DNA from: a bacterium
GTDB lineage: Bacteria > Patescibacteriota > Minisyncoccia > Phycocordibacterales > PALSA-1337
Direction: 5' to 3'
DNA length: 7,154 nt
NCBI GenBank assembly: GCA_030698965.1
Contig: JAUYLM010000059.1
Span: 1 to 7,154 of the forward strand
Positions 1-5,579 of this stretch are shown piece by piece; the stretch's first letter is position 1; each line of letters begins with the position of its first letter. Under the pieces are notes generated by a model that saw only the letters and a list, made by a program, of their open reading frames with translations, made no database searches and had not been told where the DNA came from. Position numbers and translations under genes: made by a program.

Positions 1-2
1 CC

Positions 3-149
3 GTGAAATCAATCGTCGAAAATGACTTGAAAGGCACAATTGAGGCAAGAAATAACCCGGCTGGAGGATCGGTATTTACCGTGACATTTCCAAGTAAAGA
101 TCCTGTCTCATCTCCCCAACCCCTACAAACTCCGCCTCGCCCTTTATGA
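3..149 (+). CDS. Sensor histidine kinase, C-terminal fragment (5' end outside window)
   Basis: The reading frame is open from the left edge and stops at TGA 147-149, giving 48 visible codons. The peptide begins VKSIVENDLKGTIEARN and continues to GGSVFTVTFP, which is the end of a GHKL/HATPase_c domain: the helix carrying 'IVE...GTIEA', then the 'GG..F.V.FP' strand that closes the ATP-binding domain of two-component sensor kinases. After the FP there is a non-conserved, proline-rich tail of about 19 residues. The sensor, HisKA and most of the ATPase domain lie upstream of the window, so the signal sensed cannot be read. The gene converges on the minus-strand nuclease gene and overlaps its 3' end by 74 bp, with no terminator between them. 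Family assignment is confident; partner regulator unknown. Confidence 0.85.
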   Translation: MKSIVENDLKGTIEARNNPAGGSVFTVTFPSKDPVSSPQPLQTPPRPL

Positions 150-927
150 TGCTCTCATATGGACTACAATCAAAGCATCCCTCTGATCCTCGCGGGCATT
201 GGAAATTTCTCCCTTCGCGGGCTTTTTTGACCTGGATAGCGACAGACATTACCCTTTCAAAGGATTCTTCATCCCCCGGAAGAGATACATCTACAGGCTT
301 ATCGTCCCTTTCTATATACCAATAACTTGCACCGCTTACTTTCCTCTTCTGCAATTTTTTTAGCAGCAATTGGTAAATCGGGAGCTGAAGAGATTCTCCA
401 TTCTCCTCATTTCTGCCGGTCTTAAAGTCTAGAATGTGTACACTGTCATCCTCCGGCTTATGGATCAGCCAGTCGATCTTTCCGCAAAGGATAATATTTT
501 CTTCTTCCGACAGGAAGAAGTTTGGGGGCATTCCATTGTGCCCCTCTTTTATCCTGATGGTCTTCTCGGCGAGTGGCTCGCGGTTCCTCTCTACTCTCAA
601 TATCATCTCCTTTGCCCTTTCTTTTGCTTCTATTTCTTCCTTCTCTGAGGTAAATCCGCCTCTCTTGCCACTCACCCGGACCCATGCCTTTTCAAACTTT
701 TCCAGAAGCGGCTTTTCAAAGCGCTTCTCAGCCTGTATCAAAGCCAGGGCCTCCAGGACCTCGTGAACTGCGCTTCCCAGAGACAGTGCCGGGCTAACTA
801 TACTTATTTTTCTGCCGGTTTTAGGACTCTTGTAAACATTATGCAGATAATAGCACCGCGGACATTTCAAAAAGTCGCCCATGGAAGAGTGAGAAACCCA
901 GACCGCGCTGTATTTATCCATTGGCAT
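76..927 (-). CDS. PD-(D/E)XK nuclease family protein (RecB/Cas4/AddB-like, probable 4Fe-4S)
   Basis: A 283-residue protein with the ordered motifs of RecB-type nucleases: GSAVHEVLEAL (catalytic-type His55), CGKIDWLI (metal-binding Asp152), ILDFKTG (Asp167 and Lys169, the D-x-K of the PD-(D/E)XK core) and LQLPIYQLLL (Gln181, Tyr185). Cysteines flank the fold: C22/C25 near the N-terminus and C244, C251, C254 near the C-terminus. This is the split arrangement that binds a 4Fe-4S cluster in AddB and Cas4. It is therefore probably an active, iron-sulfur-stabilised DNA nuclease. There is no helicase domain and no cas gene nearby, so a stand-alone repair or DNA-processing role is inferred. The first ATG (927) overlaps the upstream MGMT gene by 14 nt; a second ATG at 921 is also possible. 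Translation is probably coupled. Confidence 0.88.
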   Translation of the reverse strand: MPMDKYSAVWVSHSSMGDFLKCPRCYYLHNVYKSPKTGRKISIVSPALSLGSAVHEVLEALALIQAEKRFEKPLLEKFEKAWVRVSGKRGGFTSEKEEIEAKERAKEMILRVERNREPLAEKTIRIKEGHNGMPPNFFLSEEENIILCGKIDWLIHKPEDDSVHILDFKTGRNEENGESLQLPIYQLLLKKLQKRKVSGASYWYIERDDKPVDVSLPGDEESFERVMSVAIQVKKAREGRNFQCPRGSEGCFDCSPYESIIKGEAEFVGVGEMRQDLYLEMSR

Positions 928-1177
928 GCTTTGCTTCTTTTTTTAATATCTTGGCCTTTAATTCAGCTCCCCTATTGTACCCTCCAGTTTTTCCATCTGA
1001 TCTCACTACCCTGTGGCATGGTATGTCTTTATTATAGTTTTTATTCAGGATGTTTCCTACGGCGCGGCAAGCTTTCAGATTTCCAGCGCGCAAGGCGACT
1101 TCTTTGTAGGTCAAAGTTTTTCCTTTGGGAATTTTACGGACGATATCGTGGATTTTTTGAGTGAAGGTAGAAGTCAT
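914..1177 (-). CDS. MGMT-family DNA alkyltransferase-like protein
   Basis: An 87-residue protein consisting only of the C-terminal DNA-binding/active-site domain of O6-alkylguanine-DNA alkyltransferases. Visible motifs are IPKGKTLTYKEVA (recognition region, Tyr24), RAVGNILNKN (Arg38, the nucleotide-flipping 'arginine finger' position), PCHRVV with the alkyl-acceptor Cys54, and GKTGGYNRG. The Cys is retained, unlike the alkyltransferase-like proteins (ATL), where it is often Trp. Direct alkyl-damage reversal or damage signalling are both possible. The frame is open further upstream to a GTG at 1240, giving 108 residues, but the family normally begins just before the IPxG motif. The ATG at 1177 gives that form and has an extended -10 element 6 nt upstream, so I chose it. 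It is followed with overlap by the nuclease gene, suggesting a two-gene DNA repair unit. Confidence 0.85.
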   Translation of the reverse strand: MTSTFTQKIHDIVRKIPKGKTLTYKEVALRAGNLKACRAVGNILNKNYNKDIPCHRVVRSDGKTGGYNRGAELKAKILKKEAKHANG

Positions 1178-1183
1178 GCCAAA

Positions 1184-1192
1184 AGTATAACA
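1184..1192 (-). promoter_or_regulatory. Extended -10 promoter for the MGMT-like gene, implying a leaderless mRNA
   Basis: On the minus strand the sequence reads TGTTATACT, a full TGn extended -10 element with hexamer TATACT, ending 6 nt before the ATG at 1177. Transcription would start at or within a base or two of the A of the ATG, so the mRNA would be leaderless; there is no Shine-Dalgarno sequence. No good -35 is visible, which extended -10 promoters tolerate. A competing promoter (TTGATA at 1272-1277, 17-bp spacer, TATTTT at 1249-1254) would start near 1242, just ahead of the alternative GTG at 1240. Confidence 0.5.
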
Positions 1193-1278
1193 GGAAAAAT
1201 ACACCCGCCGCCAGTCCAACACACAATTTCGTATGGACACAATAGGTAAAAATATTGCCGGATAAAAAGTTTATCAAA

Positions 1279-1323
1279 AATTCATAAAAAATTCATCAGG
1301 AATTCATATCGATTATGTATAAT
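1279..1323 (+). promoter_or_regulatory. Plus-strand promoter with three 11-bp-phased AATTCAT boxes
   Basis: Three perfect copies of AATTCAT start at 1279, 1290 and 1301, so the period is exactly 11 bp, with 4-bp spacers AAAA and CAGG. The third box ends at 1307, and a perfect TATAAT -10 hexamer lies 10 bp further on at 1318-1323. There is no -35 consensus; the boxes occupy its place. This is the geometry of PhoB/OmpR-family sites (7-bp repeats, 11-bp period, about 10 bp before the -10), where the bound regulator replaces -35 recognition. The predicted start is 1330-1331, at the first base of the structured RNA described below. Binding by a response regulator is inference from spacing only. 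Confidence 0.65.
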
Positions 1324-1330
1324 CCGACCC

Positions 1331-1549
1331 ATGACGGCCATTTTTCCCTGTGGGGGTGCTAAGGTTAGAAATCCTCCTTCGACAAGAGGGATTTAGGGGT
1401 TCAACTTCCCCTCACCTCCACAGGGAAAAGTGGTTGTCACAAATTTGACTTCATAACCAAAAAAGAATATACTTATTTTATTGTCGAAGGGGGAATTCTG
1501 ACCAAGGGTATATTCCGCAAAGATCCGCGAAAGCGGATTTTTGTTTTTT
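1331..1549 (+). ncRNA. Candidate novel structured regulatory RNA (about 215-220 nt)
   Basis: A complete transcription unit without a convincing gene. A TATAAT at 1318-1323 sets the start at about 1331, and an intrinsic terminator ends it at about 1549. Helix P1 pairs 1332-1358 with 1413-1439: 27 continuous pairs, 23 Watson-Crick and 4 wobbles. Inside, P2 pairs 1369-1379 with 1384-1394 (tetraloop CGAC, one C-A mismatch at 1376/1387), and P3 pairs 1395-1399 with 1408-1412 (loop TTCAACTT). P2, P3 and the closing base of P1 abut, forming a three-way junction. P4 pairs 1465-1474 with 1506-1515 (8 Watson-Crick plus 2 wobbles) and presents a 31-nt loop. All six wobbles of P1 and P4 are G-U on the plus strand, where the minus strand would have A-C mismatches, which supports plus-strand RNA. 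I do not recognise it as tmRNA, 6S, SRP, RNase P or tRNA. Confidence 0.72.
1523..1549 (+). terminator. Intrinsic terminator of the structured RNA
   Basis: ATCCGC (1523-1528), a GAAA tetraloop (1529-1532) and GCGGAT (1533-1538) form a 6-bp GNRA-capped stem. It is followed by TTTTGTTTTTT at 1539-1549. No plus-strand gene lies just upstream, so its natural client is the transcript from the 1318 promoter. It lies back to back with the minus-strand terminator at 1555-1587. Confidence 0.8.
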
Positions 1550-1554
1550 ACATA

Positions 1555-1587
1555 GAAAAAGCAGTCCGGATATAATCCAGACTGCTT
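1555..1587 (-). terminator. Intrinsic terminator of the ABC transporter gene
   Basis: Read on the minus strand, AGCAGTCTGGAT (1586-1575), loop TAT, then ATCCGGACTGCT (1571-1560) form a 12-bp stem with one T-G wobble, followed by a short U-tract (TTTTC). It begins 9 nt after the TGA stop of the ABC gene. The wobble is favourable only on the minus strand, matching that gene's direction. Confidence 0.85.
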
Positions 1588-1595
1588 GTGAGTAC

Positions 1596-3407
1596 TCAGG
1601 AAGCCCTTTCCTGTTTGGAGTGTGCACAAAGTTTTCGAAACTCTGGACACGACTCTGTAAGGCTCTCAACAGTCCCAGAACCTGTAATCCTTCCATTTTC
1701 GAACATATAAACATAGTCGAAAAGTGGAAGAAATTGAATTTCGTGGGTCGCGAATATGATACAAGATTCTTTGAATCCTTGGCGAATATTGTTGAATATC
1801 CGATACTTCGTAGCCTCGTCTACACTGGATGTCGGCTCGTCGATGAGAATTAGTGACTTACCCTCACTGGCCAGAAGCCCCCTCGTCAGCGCAAGACGCT
1901 GTCTCTGACCTCCAGAAAGATTGACTCCCCTTTCGTTAATCACCGAATCAAGACCCTTTGGCAATGAATCGAGGACTTCGGAAAAGCAGGCCATATCCAT
2001 GTAGTACCGAATTTTCTCTAGGGAGCACTCCGCTCCAATAGTGATATTGTTGCGGATCGTGGTAGCGAATATCTCCGGCTGCTGTTGGATAAGAGATATG
2101 TCGTTCTTAATACCGGCAAACCCTTCTGGGATATGCAGGCCATCGACAGATACATTCCCGGATTCAGGCTGATGGAGATCGCGCATTGTTTTAAGGTAGG
2201 TTGATTTGCCACCTCCGCTCCAACCGACTAGAGCTATATCCAAACCTCTCTTTATCGAGAGATTGATATCGCTCAAGTGAAGTGTCTTTCCTTCCGAATT
2301 CTTATATGTGAAGTTCAGGTTCTTCACCTCAATCGTCTGCCAGTTTTTCGGTAAGACATGATTAGTGAGACTTTCCTCCTTGAATTCAGTGGCGATTTCC
2401 TCCGCATTTAAGACTCTGGCCTGCCGCTGAAGAACCTCACTGTACATGTCCGCGAATCTCTGAAAGAGATTGCTCATCTCATCAAGGTATCTGATTAGAA
2501 GGAAAATACTTCCAATAAGGACTCCTTTAACCGCATCTATATGATCCCAGAAGTAATTTCCAAGAACAAGCATCCACATTATAGAACAGCAAACGCTCAC
2601 CAGAAACCATTTGGTTTCATTGATGCGATTCGTTGCTTTGTATAGTTGGAATGGTGCATCTACATTATGCGATATGAATTCCAGCTGACGTTTTTCCACT
2701 CTGAGTGAAATTACTGTCGTAATATGACTGATCGCATCAATGATGCTGGCCGAGACCAGATTATCTCCACGGTTAAGGAGCTTGTAATTTGCCATTATTT
2801 TTTTATCGAATTTAATTACAATAAATGCTGTGAGAGCAATCATTGTAAGCACTATAAGTCCCGTAGCATGAACATCAGCCTTGTGACTGAAGTATGAGAG
2901 CATGAAGACACTTACAATCAACCTTACACCCGCATAGATAGGCTCGAATGAATCTGAGGCAAAAGCATATATACCTTGCCGACCCTTATCAATCTTATCG
3001 ATGGTATCACCAGAGTGATGTTCAGAATGCCAATCCAGAGGAAGCGTTAGAATTCCTTTGACTAGATATTTGCAGTATCCAGCCCGAACTCTGTAGGCAT
3101 TAGCCCTTTCTATACACCGCGCTGGTCCATGAAGGCCCCAGAACATGAATGTGAGAGAAAAATTAGCCAAGAGCAGCTTGATAAGAAACCAGAAGTTTCC
3201 ACCAGTCACACCCTCTGCTTGCAGAGTTGAGAACATCTTTGCGAGGATCAGAGGATGGGCGATGAGCGCGCCTGCATTAGCAACGATGAACATCGCCCAA
3301 TAAAGCACCACGCTTTTCTTATTCCCTCTTGAGTACTCCCAGGTCTTGCCAAAGAGATAGATTAGAGGATTTCCCTTCTGTCTTTTAACCGCCATCATTT
3401 CTACCAT
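1596..3407 (-). CDS. ABC transporter, fused permease and ATP-binding protein (exporter type)
   Basis: A 603-residue half-transporter of the type IV ABC exporter fold. Residues about 30-335 hold roughly six membrane segments (clear hydrophobic runs near 34-56, 73-92, 158-174, 182-200, 266-284 and 295-306). Residues 358-590 are the nucleotide-binding domain: Walker A GWSGGGKST (Lys401), Q-loop LIQQQPEIF (about 440-447), signature NLSGGQRQR (496-504), Walker B LILIDEPTSSVD (Asp523, Glu524) and switch His555 in FATHE. All catalytic motifs are intact, so it should be an ATP-driven exporter acting as a dimer in the cytoplasmic membrane. Substrate is unknown: lipid, drug or peptide are all possible. 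The first ATG is supported by GAAGGGA ending 6 nt upstream. No promoter is seen directly upstream; the nearest lies before the 27-codon mini-ORF and the terminator hairpin. Confidence 0.93.
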   Translation of the reverse strand: MVEMMAVKRQKGNPLIYLFGKTWEYSRGNKKSVVLYWAMFIVANAGALIAHPLILAKMFSTLQAEGVTGGNFWFLIKLLLANFSLTFMFWGLHGPARCIERANAYRVRAGYCKYLVKGILTLPLDWHSEHHSGDTIDKIDKGRQGIYAFASDSFEPIYAGVRLIVSVFMLSYFSHKADVHATGLIVLTMIALTAFIVIKFDKKIMANYKLLNRGDNLVSASIIDAISHITTVISLRVEKRQLEFISHNVDAPFQLYKATNRINETKWFLVSVCCSIMWMLVLGNYFWDHIDAVKGVLIGSIFLLIRYLDEMSNLFQRFADMYSEVLQRQARVLNAEEIATEFKEESLTNHVLPKNWQTIEVKNLNFTYKNSEGKTLHLSDINLSIKRGLDIALVGWSGGGKSTYLKTMRDLHQPESGNVSVDGLHIPEGFAGIKNDISLIQQQPEIFATTIRNNITIGAECSLEKIRYYMDMACFSEVLDSLPKGLDSVINERGVNLSGGQRQRLALTRGLLASEGKSLILIDEPTSSVDEATKYRIFNNIRQGFKESCIIFATHEIQFLPLFDYVYMFENGRITGSGTVESLTESCPEFRKLCAHSKQERAS

Positions 3408-3432
3408 TGTTTATCCCTTCTATTTGCTGTTG

Positions 3433-3583
3433 TTGAGTTGTGGAGAACTAACCAAAAAGAACTAAAAACACCGCTTTTACGCGGTGTTTTAGGTATTCAA
3501 ATTGAGATTTGATTTAAATACTTGGAACACAGCGTACAAAGCCTGCTTTACGGGCAGAATTTGGGTTGATATTGAGTTGTGGA
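3433..3583. repeat. 12-bp direct repeat TTGAGTTGTGGA bracketing the mini-ORF and terminator
   Basis: Identical TTGAGTTGTGGA copies lie at 3433-3444 and 3572-3583, 127 bp apart. In the minus-strand mini-ORF the right copy encodes part of GPQLN; the left copy, in the corresponding phase, would read PQLN again but in no recognisable gene. The pair could be a paired regulatory site, a duplication trace or chance. Confidence 0.45.
3464..3490 (-). terminator. Intrinsic terminator or attenuator between the mini-ORF and the ABC gene
   Basis: A perfect 10-bp stem: AAAACACCGC (3490-3481 on the minus strand), 6-nt loop GTAAAA, then GCGGTGTTTT running into TTTTT to 3464. The run of A on the plus side makes it partly bidirectional, but no plus-strand gene needs it. 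It sits 23 nt after the mini-ORF stop and 56 nt before the ABC start codon. It may simply end the sigma-factor operon and mini-ORF transcripts, or act as an attenuator controlling read-through into the ABC gene. A 6-bp hairpin (TCAAAT-CTCA-ATTTGA on the minus strand, 3497-3512) just upstream could be part of such a mechanism. Confidence 0.8.
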
Positions 3584-3597
3584 CCTGTATTTATCAT
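3514..3597 (-). CDS. 27-residue near-leaderless mini-ORF, possible leader peptide or small protein
   Basis: The ATG at 3597 lies 9 nt after a strong -10 hexamer, so the mRNA would have only about 2-4 nt before it and no ribosome-binding site. The peptide starts MINTGPQLN and ends NSARKAGFVRCVPSI, closing with TAA at 3514-3516. It has one Cys, no signal peptide and no membrane segment. The GFVRCV ending loosely recalls the GFSVRCV close of the Fibrobacter succinogenes major paralogous domain (TIGR02145), so a decayed fragment is one possibility. Position argues for a leader peptide (promoter, short ORF, terminator, then ABC gene) or for a small peptide with an adjacent exporter. No Shine-Dalgarno means coding status rests on promoter position alone. 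Confidence 0.4.
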   Translation of the reverse strand: MINTGPQLNINPNSARKAGFVRCVPSI

Positions 3598-3606
3598 TGC
3601 TTTAAC

Positions 3607-3635
3607 ACTATATAGCATATGTATAAAAAAGTCAA
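3607..3635 (-). promoter_or_regulatory. Strong sigma-70-type promoter upstream of mini-ORF and ABC gene
   Basis: On the minus strand, -35 TTGACT (3635-3630) and -10 TATAGT (3612-3607) are separated by exactly 17 bp. It is the best housekeeping-type promoter in the window. The -35 lies only 7 bp past the stop of the cyclophilin gene. The predicted start is near 3600, so it should drive the mini-ORF and, if the terminator at 3464-3490 is read through, the ABC transporter. Confidence 0.72.
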
Positions 3636-3641
3636 TAGTTA

Positions 3642-4283
3642 TTACTTTTTCTCCACCGTCGCCTTCTTCATCACAATCTCCTCTATAGGTCGATCATCTC
3701 CGCCCACCTTCGTATTTGCAATAGCATCTACCACCTCCATGCCACTTACTACACGTCCAAAAATAGTGTAATTATTCGGCAATGGGTAATCAGCATGCAT
3801 AATGAAGAATTGGCTGCCATTTGTATCCGGACCGGAATTCGCCATAGCCACCACGCCTCTCTTGTAACCTGCCTTATATGATTCTGTGTCTGGGTTCAAC
3901 TCATCTTCAAATGAATATCCGGGACCTCCTCTGCCTGTCCCAGTCGGATCACCTCCCTGTATCATGAAGCCTTTTATGACTCGATGGAAAATGACTCCAT
4001 TATAGAAAGATTTGCTGGCTAAGTCGACAAAATTCTTCGCAGCCTTCGGCGCGTCCTGATCGTAAGTTTCGATTACTATTTTTCCCTTGTTCGTTTCTAT
4101 TGTTATTTCATGCATAAAATTTTTTAATGACTGCGAAGCTTGGATCAGTTCGGTCCCTGGTGTTTCCTTCTGTTCTGTAACTGTTTCAACACTTCTAGCC
4201 GACCACCAATAATATCCAGCTCCAATGACAATAATTGCTAAGACAAACGTTACGTATGCTGATAAAGGCATTTTTTCTTCCAT
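3642..4283 (-). CDS. Membrane-anchored cyclophilin-type peptidyl-prolyl cis-trans isomerase
   Basis: A 213-residue protein: a hydrophobic segment at about 9-27 (signal anchor or uncleaved signal peptide), a polar linker to about 57, then a full cyclophilin domain. Active-site residues match the family: FHRVIKGFMIQGGD (Arg101, Phe106, Gln109), MANSGPDTNGSQFF (Ala148, Asn149, Gln158, Phe160) and NYTIFGRV. It should catalyse proline isomerisation during folding of exported proteins at the outer face of the membrane. It follows the DHH gene by a single nucleotide as the last gene of the sigma-factor operon. The first ATG (4283) has no ribosome-binding site; the second (4271, residue 5) is preceded by GGAAGA at good spacing, so the true start may be 4271. 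The domain is unaffected. Confidence 0.93.
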   Translation of the reverse strand: MEEKMPLSAYVTFVLAIIVIGAGYYWWSARSVETVTEQKETPGTELIQASQSLKNFMHEITIETNKGKIVIETYDQDAPKAAKNFVDLASKSFYNGVIFHRVIKGFMIQGGDPTGTGRGGPGYSFEDELNPDTESYKAGYKRGVVAMANSGPDTNGSQFFIMHADYPLPNNYTIFGRVVSGMEVVDAIANTKVGGDDRPIEEIVMKKATVEKK

Positions 4284-4284
4284 A

Positions 4285-5259
4285 TTAAAGATTATACATT
4301 ACCTTTGCCGCTGAAACCACCTTTTCAAAAGCCTGATCCAGTGGCATAGAGAGAATCGCTCCTGCTGCCGCCTTATGCCCCCCTCCGCCAAGTTCAGCGG
4401 CCAGTCTGGAGACATCATATTTATTTGAATCTTTAGACCGTAAACTCAATTTTACGCTATTGGGCGCCGATTCCACGGCGCAGGCGACAATACTCCAGTC
4501 AGAAACACTACGCATGAAAGAGGAAACTTGGCCGGCACTGACATCGTTAACCGGAATTTTTTTTGCTTCAATGGTGGAATAGGAAACTGATGATATTGCC
4601 AAAATTCCGTCAAAGAAAACGGAAATTGAGCTTAGGGCGGCTCCATTGAAAATCATCAAGCCGGGAGTATTAGAATTTTCCATTCTGGAAATGAGGCGGG
4701 GAAGATCTTCTATATGCGTAACCAGTTCAGCCGCCGCGGCAAATGTCTTTGAACTTACACCTTCGTATTTGAAGCCTCCTGTATCAGTATATGTTCCAAT
4801 AAAAAGATTGCTTGCGATATTTTCATCCAATTTAATATTCCATTCCTTAAAAAGATCGAAAAGAATCAGGCATGTCGCAGGATAGGACGGGTCGATTAGA
4901 TTGACCGATCCGCAGCCTGGATTCGTTCGGTGATGATCGATATTTATAATTTTCAGAGTTGGAGGAAATACAACTCCTCCAAGGCGGGAAATTCCGCTCT
5001 GGCCTGAATCGAGCACGATAAAAAGATCGAATCCGCTTATATCAATTTCAAAAAAATTCTTATTGACTATATCTCCAGCCCCTGGAAAATGCATGAAGGC
5101 TTTTGGAATTTCGGAATCTCCTCTTATGAGGGTCGCTTTTTTACCAAGCTGTTCAAGAGCGAACTTCATTGCCAAGGCTGAACCGACGCTATCAGGATCT
5201 GGAGAGGGATGGCAATGCAAAAGAATGGAATCTGCCGCCCTTATATCATCTAAAATCAT
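4285..5259 (-). CDS. DHH/DHHA1 family phosphoesterase (NrnA-like bifunctional oligoribonuclease/pAp phosphatase)
   Basis: 324 residues, the usual NrnA length. The N-terminal DHH domain has HCHPSPDPDSVGSALA (metal ligands around His17, Asp21, Asp23), LDSG (Asp84), the signature IDHHRTN (Asp108-His109-His110) and GTYTDTGGF (Asp159). The C-terminal DHHA1 domain carries GGGGHKAAAGA (291-301) for substrate binding. All metal-binding motifs are present, so it should be an active Mn-dependent phosphoesterase. By family, the likely substrates are short RNA oligomers (nanoRNA), pAp or cyclic-dinucleotide breakdown products; the sequence cannot separate these. Its ATG overlaps the stop of the preceding 2-TM gene as ATGA, so translation is probably coupled. 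Confidence 0.92.
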   Translation of the reverse strand: MILDDIRAADSILLHCHPSPDPDSVGSALAMKFALEQLGKKATLIRGDSEIPKAFMHFPGAGDIVNKNFFEIDISGFDLFIVLDSGQSGISRLGGVVFPPTLKIINIDHHRTNPGCGSVNLIDPSYPATCLILFDLFKEWNIKLDENIASNLFIGTYTDTGGFKYEGVSSKTFAAAAELVTHIEDLPRLISRMENSNTPGLMIFNGAALSSISVFFDGILAISSVSYSTIEAKKIPVNDVSAGQVSSFMRSVSDWSIVACAVESAPNSVKLSLRSKDSNKYDVSRLAAELGGGGHKAAAGAILSMPLDQAFEKVVSAAKVMYNL

Positions 5260-5579
5260 GCCCAGATTATAGCACGTAGACGCCTAAGAGAGTTTATACT
5301 TACCATCAAGAAAGAACCGGCCAAAAGAATGGCCAATGCTTGTACAGTCACGCGCGAATGGAGAAGGGACGAGTAAGCGTATGTCAATCGGTTCGTCCAA
5401 TCAACCTGCATCATCATATTAGCAACAACATCCCCGAAAGAAACCAGAATGCTTGAACAAAAAATAAGCGCAGCAGTAAAAATGACCCCCGCAAGCGGAG
5501 ATGTGCTGAACAGCCAAATATTGCGCACAGTTTTAATACGTGACATGACCTCATATTTAAGCTGAAATTCAGGATTCAT
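5256..5579 (-). CDS. Small two-TM membrane protein, possible anti-sigma or sigma-linked factor
   Basis: 107 residues, family not recognised. A basic N-terminal stretch of about 27 residues (K8, R14, K16, R19) precedes TM1 (about 28-48); a 30-residue loop follows, then TM2 (about 78-97) and a basic end SLRRLRAIIWA. By the positive-inside rule both ends are cytoplasmic. It starts inside the end of the ECF sigma gene (11-nt overlap) and ends as ATGA with the DHH gene. The slot directly after an ECF sigma gene usually encodes its membrane-bound anti-sigma factor. However, the cytoplasmic part is much shorter than a classical anti-sigma domain and has no zinc-binding HxxxCxxC motif. Function therefore rests on position alone. 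Confidence 0.75.
   Translation of the reverse strand: MNPEFQLKYEVMSRIKTVRNIWLFSTSPLAGVIFTAALIFCSSILVSFGDVVANMMMQVDWTNRLTYAYSSLLHSRVTVQALAILLAGSFLMVSINSLRRLRAIIWA

Noticed and set aside
434..766. Several plus-strand frames of 70-110 codons inside the nuclease gene
   Set aside because: Antisense shadows of a gene with clear catalytic motifs.
1..927. CRISPR-associated context suggested by the Cas4-like nuclease
   Set aside because: No repeats with regular spacers and no other cas-like gene in the window; the family is common outside CRISPR systems.
1352..1421. A tRNA or tmRNA end: 7-bp GGGGGTG/CACCTCC stem next to a T-arm-like GGGG-TTCAACTT-CCCC
   Set aside because: The stem continues unbroken for 20 more pairs outward, the T-loop would have 8 nt, no D-arm or anticodon arm of normal size fits, and no CCA end follows. 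Treated as part of the structured RNA.
1331..1577. A plus-strand frame of about 80 codons from ATG 1331 interrupted by one TAG at 1394
   Set aside because: It runs through the 27-bp helix and through both terminators, and nothing in it resembles a protein family. There is no evidence for TAG recoding. The first 21 codons remain only a rival reading of the RNA.
1393..1650. 85-codon minus-strand frame
   Set aside because: It starts inside the ABC gene and crosses the terminator and the structured RNA; a shadow frame without recognisable features.
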